Below, piece by piece: positions 37,981 to 46,078 of a stretch of DNA of 64,000 bases. The stretch comes from Bacteroidota bacterium. GTDB taxonomy: Bacteria > Bacteroidota > Bacteroidia > Chitinophagales > Saprospiraceae. The notes below the pieces were generated by a model. That model was not told the origin of the DNA. It searched no databases and was given only the letters and a program-made list of their open reading frames with translations. Location of the stretch: the NCBI GenBank assembly GCA_029781865.1, contig JAKOVW010000093.1, positions 236,605-300,604 on the forward strand, read 5' to 3'. Made by a program: the position numbers and the translations under genes. Within the stretch, counting starts at the first letter, position 1; each line of letters starts with the position of its first letter.

Positions 37981-38124
37981 ATGGTAACAACATCAAAAAC
38001 GAGCCAAAGTGCTCAAGTCAACAGCAGAAATGCTGGAAATCCAAATTGCTCATGCGGAGTTTGTACCTGTGTCATCTGTACCTGTGACTCCGGTTGTAAC
38101 TGTGGAAGTTGCAAAGTCGGATAA
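37981..38124 (+). CDS. Metallothionein-like cysteine-rich peptide (47 aa)
   Basis: A 47-residue peptide with nine cysteines in the last 25 residues, arranged as CSCGVCTCVICTCDSGCNCGSC (residues 23-44, shown here by its cysteine spacing C-x-C-x2-C-x-C-x2-C-x-C-x3-C-x-C-x2-C). This is a thiolate-cluster pattern like that of bacterial metallothioneins, with a polar Ser/Thr/Asn N-terminus and no aromatic residues or histidine. It is the first gene after promoter copy C, 27 bp downstream of its -7 element, and precedes a multicopper oxidase. Binding of Cu(I) or another thiophilic metal is inferred from composition and context. I do not recognise an existing named family, and it is too short for many gene finders. 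Confidence 0.8.
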   Translation: MVTTSKTSQSAQVNSRNAGNPNCSCGVCTCVICTCDSGCNCGSCKVG

Positions 38125-38145
38125 CTACGCTGTGAGTTAAATCAT

Positions 38146-38176
38146 AAAGCTGCTCCTCCGGGAGCGGCTTTATTTT
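38146..38176 (+). terminator. Hairpin terminator between the peptide gene and the oxidase (possible attenuator)
   Basis: Stem AAAGCTGCTCC/GGAGCGGCTTT with a short loop and a T-rich tract (TTTATTTT), between the peptide gene and the multicopper oxidase. Read-through would allow more transcript of the peptide than of the enzyme. Confidence 0.8.
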
Positions 38177-38210
38177 AAAAATGTAAACAATTAAAACAAA
38201 ACAAATAAAA

Positions 38211-39542
38211 ATGAAAAATCAAAACAAAGTTATCGAGTACAATCTTGAAGCCAGTGTATTTAACTGGGAAATTGCTCCCGGCAAAACCATTGAAGCATGG
38301 GGATTCAACAATCAGATTCCCGGACCGGTATTAAAAGCAAAGGTGGGAGATACGATGATCGTTCGCGTAACAAACAATCTCCATGAATCGACGATGGTGC
38401 ATTGGCATGGTTCGCGGATTCCCTCAGGAATGGATGGTACGGAAATCGTACAAAAAGCCATTGAACCCGGTGAAACATTCGAATACCGTTTTGTCGTTCC
38501 TGATGCTGGCACCTTTTGGTATCATTCTCATCATAACGAAACTGTTCAAATGGAGAGAGGAATGTATGGAGCCATGATCATCGAAGATGATTCAGATCCG
38601 ATCACGGACGGAGATCGCATTTTTATGATTGATGATATGAAGTTGGATGCAGATCACCATTTCACTAAACCATCCTGGTATATTCCGCGCATTAAGGAAA
38701 GACATGATGGCCGCCAGGGCAACACGTTATTAATTAATGGAAAGGAAGATGCTGTAATAAATATGAATGCCGGTCAAATGGAGCGCTGGCGTTTTATCAA
38801 TTCTTCCAGCGCAAGATATTTTATGTTGTATATGGAAGGAAGGGAATTTAAAATTGTCGGTACCGATGGCGGATTGTTGGAAAAACCAAGAACAGTTACA
38901 GAAGTATTGATAACTCCGGGAGAAAGAATGGATATTATTGCCGGTCCTTTCCGGGAAGGAGAATCGTTTGCAATCGAATCCTTGCCCTATAACCGGGTGA
39001 CTTTTCTAAAGGCAAAACGCGAAACATTTGCACGGGTGCAGATTGGTGAGTTCAAATCATCCCGTGCATTTATACCTGAGCAATTGCGTACCATAGAACC
39101 CCTGGCTCCACAGGATGCGCCGGTCAGCAGGACTATCAAATTATCGGTAGGACCAAGTCTGAAAAATGGAATGGATTTTTTAGTGAACAACGATGTACAT
39201 GTCAATGATCAGCCGGTTGCCATAGGAGAACTCCAGATTTGGGAAATCAATAATGCAAGTTTAATGGACCATCCGTTTCACCTGCATGGATTTTTCTTCC
39301 AGGTGATTGAAGAAAATGGAAAAGCCCCTTCACATCTTGCCTTGAAGGACACCTACAATATCACTCCACGCACAAAAGTCAAAATCGCATGGATGCCGGA
39401 TAACAGACCCGGTATGTGGATGTATCATTGTCATATCATAGAGCACCATGCAGCAGGCATGATGGCGAATTTTGAAGTGATCGATCCGAACAAACCGGAA
39501 AAGCAAACAACTGTTAGCAACTCTGTACATTGTCATGCTTGA
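38211..39542 (+). CDS. Multicopper oxidase (cytoplasmic form, no signal peptide)
   Basis: A 443-residue multicopper oxidase with all four copper-site His motifs: HWHG (64-67), YHSHH (104-108), HPFHLHG (354-360) and HCHIIEHHAAGM (406-417, including the type 1 Cys, His and axial Met). Length is normal for a three-cupredoxin enzyme such as CueO or CotA. The protein starts directly at the first cupredoxin strand; no Sec or Tat signal peptide is present, in contrast to periplasmic CueO. A Cu(I)-oxidising or metal-detoxifying role is inferred from context. It ends with SNSVHCHA, another His/Cys pair. Confidence 0.9.
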   Translation: MKNQNKVIEYNLEASVFNWEIAPGKTIEAWGFNNQIPGPVLKAKVGDTMIVRVTNNLHESTMVHWHGSRIPSGMDGTEIVQKAIEPGETFEYRFVVPDAGTFWYHSHHNETVQMERGMYGAMIIEDDSDPITDGDRIFMIDDMKLDADHHFTKPSWYIPRIKERHDGRQGNTLLINGKEDAVINMNAGQMERWRFINSSSARYFMLYMEGREFKIVGTDGGLLEKPRTVTEVLITPGERMDIIAGPFREGESFAIESLPYNRVTFLKAKRETFARVQIGEFKSSRAFIPEQLRTIEPLAPQDAPVSRTIKLSVGPSLKNGMDFLVNNDVHVNDQPVAIGELQIWEINNASLMDHPFHLHGFFFQVIEENGKAPSHLALKDTYNITPRTKVKIAWMPDNRPGMWMYHCHIIEHHAAGMMANFEVIDPNKPEKQTTVSNSVHCHA

Positions 39543-39666
39543 GTAGAAATACACAGTGGTGAATCACAAAGAATGAAGTACATGCTATAATTAAATCCAT
39601 AAAGAAATCCGGGCAGAAAAAATTGCTTTTACATAAAAGGGGAAATGGATAATATAGAGTCCAAAA

Positions 39667-39716
39667 TAATACGCTCTTGCAAATTACTGTTGAAACAGGA
39701 GTTGCAAGAGCGTTAT
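39667..39716. terminator. Long hairpin downstream of the multicopper oxidase
   Basis: Arms ACGCTCTTGCAA and TTGCAAGAGCGT enclose an inner CTGTT/AACAG stem. It is a strong hairpin but has only a weak T tract, so it is a likely transcript end or stability element. Confidence 0.6.
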
Positions 39717-39767
39717 TACCTGGTATAATGGTTGAATCATATCTATTCAAATTGATCAAAGCCTGTT

Positions 39768-40255
39768 ATCATTAAACTTTAGATTAAATCCAATACAGGC
39801 ATAAAAAGAAACCGTAGGTATCGTTTTAAATCCTGGTTGATTACTCTACCAAATGCAAGTGTGAATTCGCTTTTAGGTAATAAAATACCAGTTTGCAATG
39901 AATAATAAAAGTTACCATCCGCTGCATGTTACTACCTATCGTCTTTTGCATCTGCATAGGTATGATCTCTATAGTTTTTTGAATGCTTGTAATGTGATAC
40001 AATAGCTTTATCAAAACCTGCTTCACCGGCAACAAACCATTTAGGCTTGTAATATCCAATTAGACCCGAAAAATCACTGGCAAAATTCAGGATATGCAGC
40101 AACTTAATTTAAAAACCAACAGATAAATTTAAGGGTAAATAATTCTGAATCACATTGATATTGTCACTTCCCTTGACAATTCAACTGCAGTATCGTTACG
40201 AACGCAGTAACTCGCAATCATCCAAGTAATAAATTCCGTGAATAATTGAGTCCTT
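39768..40255 (-). pseudogene. Decayed outer-membrane beta-barrel gene
   Basis: On the minus strand several frames contain pieces of one outer-membrane barrel: NINVIQNYLPLNLSVG, then after a frame change FSGLIGYYKPKWFVAGEAGFDK ending at two stops, then DGNFYYSLQTGILLPKSEF, and after another change a typical last strand (FYACIGFNLKFN). At least three disabling changes are needed to join them. The family cannot be fixed beyond beta-barrel, and the boundaries are approximate. Confidence 0.5.
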
Positions 40256-40380
40256 TGATTATTAGGGGTACCTGTAAGTCTAGGTAATCGGAATAATCCA
40301 TTCGTTTTTGAAAGCAAAACAATACATTTCTTTTCAATGAATTTATTACTGGAAATTATTCAAGTTCTTCCTGAATTGTA

Positions 40381-41751
40381 TCATTTCCATAATATTGTTA
40401 ATTGCCCGGAGGCCTTCAGATAATTGAGCCAATAGATCCAATACTGTTTTTTGCGGGTCTCATAATCAGCTTCCATTAATTGAAGGCTTGCTTCTTCTGA
40501 ATTTAGGTTGGATGCAGACTCTTGTCCTTCTCTAACGCGGGCTTGAAAAATGTCAACAGATTCGTTGCTTAGCGATATGTTTTCTTTCAGTATTTTTAAT
40601 TGAGCTTTTAGATTATCCATTTTAAGCTTTGCGGTATACATGTCTTTGGTATATTCAAGTATTTTATCTTTTTCTTGCAAATTGTATTGATCGGATTTCA
40701 ATTTTAGTTGTTGTATCTTATTGTTTAGATTTTCCCCAAAAAGCAAAGGAACCTTGACGTCTAATCCAACATAGCTTAACCCAAACCACGAATTTGCAGC
40801 AATCGGATTAAATATATTTGAAAATTGATTGACTCCTAAAAACCCTTTAAAATGTATGGTAGGTATGTGTTTTGCTTTTTCTGACTCTGCCTGTAAATTG
40901 CTTAATTGACTTTGCGTTGTCAATTGCTGTAAATCGGGCAACTGCATTGTATGAATTGGGCTAACCGCATATATAGAATTAGATTGAACAGCAAATGAGG
41001 TGTCAATCTCAAAATCCCATTTTTCCAAATCGTTTACTCCCATTAAAAAAAGCAAGCTAACCTTATCCTCTATCAATTGGGCCATTTCATCCATTAACAA
41101 TTGAACTCCATTGTTATGATTTACTTTAGATTTATTCAAATCAGATTTTAGTAAACGATGCTCGTCAAATTTATTTTTGAGCAACATGTAGCTTATGTAT
41201 GTTCTGTTGGTATCGGCAATAAGGGTCTTAATTTTTGCCTCCGTAAGGTAAATATCAATATAAGCCTGCGCAATCGTAAAGCTTAGTTCGTATTCTGATT
41301 GTTCCTGTGACAACGCGGTAATTTTTTCTTGTAATTTAGACTCATTGATTTTTCTTTTAATAGATAAATCAAACAAGGGTTGATTCGCGGTTAAGCCGGC
41401 AGATTGTGTCCACTTCGTTCCAAAGCGGACACTTTTTGTTGCATCGGGAGGATATGCAGGATTAAAAATACCTATAGGTAGAATAGAAGTTTGTAAAATT
41501 GGGTTATATAAATAATTATATTCGGCGGATAATTCCGGCCAATATTTACAATACAAAGCTTGTGTTTGTAATTTATTCATTGCCAATTCCAATTTGCGGA
41601 CCGCTATATTATTCTTGGATGCCAATCCATTTCTAATAGCTTGTGATAACGTAATTGTGTTTTGAGCATTTATATCCATTGAGAGCAATATCAGGATCAA
41701 TGGAAGAAAAGATAAGACTCTATTTTTATCAATTTTATTGAAGTTTGACAT
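40381..41751 (-). CDS. TolC-like outer-membrane efflux protein
   Basis: A 456-residue outer-membrane factor. The signal peptide (SFLPLILILLSMDINAQ) is followed by two coiled helical halves typical of TolC-family proteins (AIRNGLASKNNIAVRKLELAM... ; SVDIFQARVREGQESASNLNSEEASLQLMEADYETRK). ATG 41751 is preferred to 41796 since it begins just before the signal peptide. It lies last in an operon with an ABC permease, an HlyD-type adaptor and an ATPase, so it is the outer-membrane channel of that exporter. Confidence 0.88.
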   Translation of the reverse strand: MSNFNKIDKNRVLSFLPLILILLSMDINAQNTITLSQAIRNGLASKNNIAVRKLELAMNKLQTQALYCKYWPELSAEYNYLYNPILQTSILPIGIFNPAYPPDATKSVRFGTKWTQSAGLTANQPLFDLSIKRKINESKLQEKITALSQEQSEYELSFTIAQAYIDIYLTEAKIKTLIADTNRTYISYMLLKNKFDEHRLLKSDLNKSKVNHNNGVQLLMDEMAQLIEDKVSLLFLMGVNDLEKWDFEIDTSFAVQSNSIYAVSPIHTMQLPDLQQLTTQSQLSNLQAESEKAKHIPTIHFKGFLGVNQFSNIFNPIAANSWFGLSYVGLDVKVPLLFGENLNNKIQQLKLKSDQYNLQEKDKILEYTKDMYTAKLKMDNLKAQLKILKENISLSNESVDIFQARVREGQESASNLNSEEASLQLMEADYETRKKQYWIYWLNYLKASGQLTILWK

Positions 41752-41828
41752 TTTCAATTCATATTTCATAAAATTAGTGATATTCATTCTATTCATTTAT
41801 TTGGATGCATAGTTTTGATATTAACTTG

Positions 41829-42956
41829 TCATCTAAATACGGCTGCTGGTTCTACACTTCTAATTCTGATCAAAGCGAACGATGCTCCACCTAAAGAGAT
41901 TAATCCTATAGTAGAAAACATAAGTAGAAGCACCAGGGGAGAAAATGAAAATATTAATCCAGATTTTGCAACTCCAATTCTAAATGTTTCCAGCAAGGCT
42001 ATTCCTAATAAAAAGCCAACAACTGTAAATAAGATAGCCTGTGTTAGAATTAATTTGCTATTGTATTTATTGCTGGCACCAATAGCTTTTAAAGTGCCGT
42101 AATCTTTCAAACGGTCTAATGCAGAGGAATACATAGTTAATCCTATTATGAAAAACCCAGCAATCAATGCAAAGATGATGAGCGTCCCTGTGCTTAAAGC
42201 TATACCACTATTGGCTAATATTTTTTTTACTGTAGAGGTAGCTAAATTTTGAGATTTCCAGGCACGAATACCGTAAATATTTTGATTGATATTTGCAACC
42301 ACATTGTCAATGTCTTTTGGATTTTCTACATTCACCAAAACTGCACTTATGGTATTGGGAGATTGATTAGCAAAAAATCGTGCTCTTTCTATAGTGGTCA
42401 AACAATAACTGCTGCCGAAACCCCGAAACCCTTTTGTTTGTAAAGCAAAAAAAGCGCGCTTACCATTAATCTCTAAATTGGTATTAAGATCTATCTGCCC
42501 TCCTAAGTTTTTCTTTTCAAAAAATTCAGCACTTACAGCCCCATCCAATTGTAAATTGGATATATGACCAGCCATAATTTTATCTTGACTTACCAATGCG
42601 TGGATATGATTCTCATCAACGCCTAATAAAGTTACAGCGCCACTTGTTCCATTCTTAAAATTGCATACGGCTCCGGTAATAATTAAGGGATAGGCTTCTT
42701 TAACTCCATGGATGCCCTGCACTGCTCTAAGATTTCTGATATCTAAAAGGCCTAATTGATTTACATCAGCAGTTTTGCTATCTACTACCCATATATCTGC
42801 TTTTGATTCGGTCACTAAAGCACCCATGAGACCAGTTAAAAAATAAAAAATACCTAATTGCTGTCCAATTAAAAAAGTGCTAACGAGTATTCCCATGACA
42901 ACCCCAATACTCTTAGCTTTGTCGAACTTGATGAATTTCCAAGCGATTGTTAACAT
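41829..42956 (-). CDS. ABC transporter permease (DevC/FtsX-like)
   Basis: A 375-residue permease with an N-terminal transmembrane helix (AKSIGVVMGILVSTFLIGQQLGIF), a large periplasmic loop, and three more helices at the C-terminus (IALSTGTLIIFALIAGFFIIGL, ILTQAILFTVVGFLLGIALL, FSPLVLLLMFSTIGLISLGGA). The fold is MacB/FtsX type, closest in pattern to DevC. ATG 42956 follows the HlyD stop by 4 bp; an in-frame ATG at 42995 would overlap the upstream gene. Confidence 0.88.
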   Translation of the reverse strand: MLTIAWKFIKFDKAKSIGVVMGILVSTFLIGQQLGIFYFLTGLMGALVTESKADIWVVDSKTADVNQLGLLDIRNLRAVQGIHGVKEAYPLIITGAVCNFKNGTSGAVTLLGVDENHIHALVSQDKIMAGHISNLQLDGAVSAEFFEKKNLGGQIDLNTNLEINGKRAFFALQTKGFRGFGSSYCLTTIERARFFANQSPNTISAVLVNVENPKDIDNVVANINQNIYGIRAWKSQNLATSTVKKILANSGIALSTGTLIIFALIAGFFIIGLTMYSSALDRLKDYGTLKAIGASNKYNSKLILTQAILFTVVGFLLGIALLETFRIGVAKSGLIFSFSPLVLLLMFSTIGLISLGGASFALIRIRSVEPAAVFR

Positions 42957-42960
42957 AAAT

Positions 42961-43914
42961 TCATTTATTAAGATTTCCTGATATATCCAGAACACATTCT
43001 ACTCGCGCATTCAACAATAATTTATCAGGATTGTCAAGCATCATTTTTATTGTTCTAACCCTCCTGTCTTCCTTTTCGCCGGACTGGTCAGTAAATAAAG
43101 ATTTCTTTTTAAGAAAAGAAGAAATGAAATAAACGGTACCAGATGATAGTGTATCGGAAGAGCCAAGATTTCTAATAAATCCTTTTTGTCCGACGGATAT
43201 CTTGTCCGCATTCGATTCATCAATCTCGCAAATAGCAATTGTTTTACCTGTGGGACTAATTTGACCAAAGGATTGTTGTATAGTTACTGAGCCACCAATT
43301 AATACAGTTAATTCTAATATCGTTCCATTAATTGGTGATTTAATTATTCTTTGACCACGTTCTATTTGAGCCATATTTAAAGCGGCTTTGACTTCTTGTA
43401 ATTTGCTTTTAGAAATAGATACACTGGCTTCCATTTTTTTACGAATCGCGTTTAATGTTTTTAGATTGGTAGTGGCATCGTCCACTGTTTGTTGTGTTTC
43501 TGAGCCCTTAGCCAATAAATTTTGCAGGCTTTGTAATTCTGATTTTGCGTTACTGTACTTTGCCTCTGCTTCATCCAGATTTGCTTCATCAACCTTAATC
43601 TGCGCGGTTTGTGTGTATATTTCATTACTCAATTGGACGAGTTTGGCATCTTCTAGCTGATGCTCTAATTCCAATATAACTGTTCCGGCATATACAGTAT
43701 CATTTTCAGCTTTATATATTTTGTGAACAATACCATTCACGGAAGATGACAATTGAATAATATCCTTTTCGGGTGTTATTTTACCAATACCTACTACCAG
43801 ATTAACCGGTTGGGGGTCATTGATTTTACGATTAATCGACTGTTCATTTTCTGATTTATTAGTACAGGAATAAAAAATGGCAAATGGAAGAAGCAATAGG
43901 AAATAATGTTTCAT
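42961..43914 (-). CDS. HlyD-family periplasmic adaptor (DevB-like), lipoprotein
   Basis: A 317-residue adaptor protein, lipoprotein type (AIFYSC). It has a biotinyl-lipoyl/barrel-sandwich half (IVHKIYKAENDTVYAGTVILELE), a long coiled-coil hairpin (LVQLSNEIYTQTAQIKVDEANLDEAEAKYSNAKSELQSLQNLL) and the returning half (GTILELTVLIGGSVTIQQS). It bridges the ABC permease to the TolC-like channel. It starts 7 bp after the ATPase gene, so the operon is tightly packed. Confidence 0.88.
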   Translation of the reverse strand: MKHYFLLLLPFAIFYSCTNKSENEQSINRKINDPQPVNLVVGIGKITPEKDIIQLSSSVNGIVHKIYKAENDTVYAGTVILELEHQLEDAKLVQLSNEIYTQTAQIKVDEANLDEAEAKYSNAKSELQSLQNLLAKGSETQQTVDDATTNLKTLNAIRKKMEASVSISKSKLQEVKAALNMAQIERGQRIIKSPINGTILELTVLIGGSVTIQQSFGQISPTGKTIAICEIDESNADKISVGQKGFIRNLGSSDTLSSGTVYFISSFLKKKSLFTDQSGEKEDRRVRTIKMMLDNPDKLLLNARVECVLDISGNLNK

Positions 43915-43921
43915 ACACGTT

Positions 43922-44665
43922 TTATTTTAAAGCAATTTCTTCTTCTACCGGGATATCCGACATTCCGCCATCCAGTACATAAACTATTCTGTCTGCAAAA
44001 GGTCGCAATCTTGCGTCATGTGTAACTACGGCCACTGCCTTTCCTTGTTTTGCCAAATCTTTCAACTCCCTCATTACGATGCCTGCACTGGCAAGGTCTA
44101 ATGATGCCGTGGGTTCATCACATAGCACCATTTCTGGATTTGTGACCAATGCTCTTGCAATAGCAACCCTCTGCTGTTGTCCACCACTTAAATCATTAGA
44201 AAGATTATTCATTCTATCACTCATACCCACTTTATCTAAAGCTGTAGCTGCTTTTACTCTGGCATCTTTATCCGTTAAGCCTTGAAGGATCAGCGGCATC
44301 ATTACGTTTTCCAATGCAGTAAGAGGTGCTATAAGGTTAAATCGCTGAAATATAAATCCGATTTTTGTTAATCGTAATTCAGCTAATTTACTTTCGGTTA
44401 AGTCATTTACTTTAAGGTTGTCAATCCATACTTCCCCAAAACTGGGATAAATTATACAACCAAATAATGAAAGCAGGGTTGTTTTTCCAGAACCCGAGGG
44501 TCCAATAATAAGCAAGAGCTCACCGGCCTTTAATTCAACTGTACTTGCTTTTAGCGCTGTAATTATGGTGTCACCAGCTTTGTATTCCTTCCCCGCATCG
44601 ACAACTTTAGCAATAATTCTATTCTTCTCTTTAAAATTTTCGGCTATATTCTGACTCACTATCAT
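43922..44665 (-). CDS. ABC transporter ATP-binding protein (DevA/LolD-like)
   Basis: A 247-residue ATPase with Walker A GPSGSGKTT, Q-loop FIFQRFNLI, signature LSGGQQQRVAIARAL, Walker B MVLCDEPTASLD and H-loop VTHDARL. Size and motifs match the MacB/LolD/DevA group that powers substrate extrusion rather than membrane-spanning transport of a single solute. It opens the ATPase-adaptor-permease-TolC operon. DevBCA exporters in cyanobacteria move glycolipids; the cargo here is unknown. Confidence 0.92.
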   Translation of the reverse strand: MIVSQNIAENFKEKNRIIAKVVDAGKEYKAGDTIITALKASTVELKAGELLLIIGPSGSGKTTLLSLFGCIIYPSFGEVWIDNLKVNDLTESKLAELRLTKIGFIFQRFNLIAPLTALENVMMPLILQGLTDKDARVKAATALDKVGMSDRMNNLSNDLSGGQQQRVAIARALVTNPEMVLCDEPTASLDLASAGIVMRELKDLAKQGKAVAVVTHDARLRPFADRIVYVLDGGMSDIPVEEEIALK

Positions 44666-44670
44666 TCAGA

Positions 44671-44678
44671 CAAAGTTA
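44671..44678 (-). promoter_or_regulatory. -7 element (TAACTTTG) of the exporter operon
   Basis: TAnnTTTG on the minus strand ending only 6 bp before the ATG at 44665. Transcription could start nearly at the start codon, so the message may be leaderless. Confidence 0.4.
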
Positions 44679-45016
44679 ATGAAGTAGTTTTGTAAATCTG
44701 ATTCAATTTTCGGGTATCGACATCGATATGATTGTTCATTTACCTGGAATTGTTAGGTTACACGCTATCCGTTTGATTTGTTTGAATTTTTATTTCTTTA
44801 CCACCGACCTTGACCATGCATCTATCCATTCCAATTATCACTTATTGATTGATCATTTGAGTATTACATACGGTCTTTTTATATAAGGTCTTACTTTAAA
44901 AATGCCTGAGCCAAAATCAAATAGAAATGAACAGTGCACAATTTAGAATTGCGGCCCATATGACCTCCTCTCTTAAAACCGAAGCAATTTAAATTTGAAA
45001 ACCATTGTACTAACAA
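44679..45016. other. Non-coding stretch
   Basis: About 340 bp of AT-rich DNA between the exporter operon and the tspO fragment. No ORF, RNA or inverted repeat stands out; it may contain the eroded rest of tspO. Confidence 0.4.
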
Positions 45017-45103
45017 TTAGGATGTAAATATTCCTGCTGTAGCGCCAAGTCCCAAAGGCAATATTAAGGATACGATTAGTTTAATAATTTGCAATTTACT
45101 CAT
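45017..45103 (-). pseudogene. 5' remnant of a TspO/MBR-like gene
   Basis: A 28-codon ORF (LKLIVSLILPLGLGATAGIFTS-like, starting MSKLQIIKLI) that matches the start of TspO/MBR proteins, whose first helix reads LI..IPL..G..SGxxT. It stops just after that helix. The conserved Trp-rich remainder is not seen downstream, so the gene is truncated. It lies 6 bp after the beta-barrel gene in the same direction. Confidence 0.45.
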
Positions 45104-45109
45104 GAGCAA

Positions 45110-45880
45110 TTATCTTTCATTTGACTCTTTCCTGTTCATAAAAGTATAAGATAATCCAACAGAAGCATAATGGAATAAAGCAAAATTATACACTTTGTCA
45201 TTTTTTGCACCTCCTTCGAGGATGCGATATCCTGCGCGAATTCCAAAATGGTCGGAGAGTTTATAAGTTGTTGCAATCTGGATATCTTCAGCTCTTCCCT
45301 GAGGGGCTGCAAGTGCATCGCCATCCAGAAGAATACCAAACTTATCATTAACGTTCCACAATAACCTGAAATTAATAATTGGAACAAATCCAACATTCGT
45401 TTTTTCAGAAGTTAATCCGGGCGAAGAAAGTGCAATTTTTGCATCTCTGATTTTTGCAGTGAATCCTAAGCCAAAAACAAACCTGGATTTATGGACAAGA
45501 TCATAACGGTATGTTAGCCTGTAAGAATTAAATTTATATGTGCCGGTTAGTTCAGTTTTGGCCGGAAATAAAACTCCTTCAAAGAAAATATCATTTGCCA
45601 CACTACCTTCTGATTTAGTCTCGAGAGGAGCATATAACAGGGAAAGCGTGTGCCGCGATTTAATTACATAACTCGCTCTGAAACGATAAAATACTTCTGT
45701 TTTCGCTTTTAAATCATCTTTAAGAGAAAAATAGGTACCCCGATCACCCGGAATGCGAACATTATTATAACCAGTAAAAACAGCACCTGTCTCAAAATCA
45801 ATAATGGACTGTGCACTCACCGATATTTTCAAGAAAAAAGTCAGAAGTATAATGAAAGGTAAATAAATTAAAGTTTTCAT
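45110..45880 (-). CDS. Outer-membrane beta-barrel protein
   Basis: A 256-residue protein with signal peptide (LTFFLKISVSAQ) and repeated amphipathic strands (ETGAVFTGYNNVRI, TEVFYRFRASYVIKSRHTLSLLYAPLETK, YKFNSYRLTYRYDLVHKSRFVFGLGFTAKIRD, GIRAGYRILEGGAK), ending in a final strand with FMNRKESNER. No more specific family is recognised. It is followed by the tspO remnant and preceded, with a 198-bp gap, by the DUF2867/SRPBCC/SDR genes. Confidence 0.7.
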   Translation of the reverse strand: MKTLIYLPFIILLTFFLKISVSAQSIIDFETGAVFTGYNNVRIPGDRGTYFSLKDDLKAKTEVFYRFRASYVIKSRHTLSLLYAPLETKSEGSVANDIFFEGVLFPAKTELTGTYKFNSYRLTYRYDLVHKSRFVFGLGFTAKIRDAKIALSSPGLTSEKTNVGFVPIINFRLLWNVNDKFGILLDGDALAAPQGRAEDIQIATTYKLSDHFGIRAGYRILEGGAKNDKVYNFALFHYASVGLSYTFMNRKESNER

Positions 45881-46078
45881 TTGATATGTCTAATTTCTAT
45901 TTCTAAATGTATATTTCATGGTCATGGTTGTGAATATCGCGCAATACATTTTGCGGATATTAGAATTGAGCAATTTAGATTCACCAACCAGTTCGACAGC
46001 ATAGCGCTTCATTCGAAATAAATGTTCACTCAAGTACATCGCTTCTTAAATCCGAAATCATGACTGGTTTTTCCTTCT

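Noticed and set aside
39841..40059. A 72-residue minus-strand ORF downstream of the multicopper oxidase
   Set aside because: It lies out of frame with the barrel fragments of the decayed gene and has no recognisable content.
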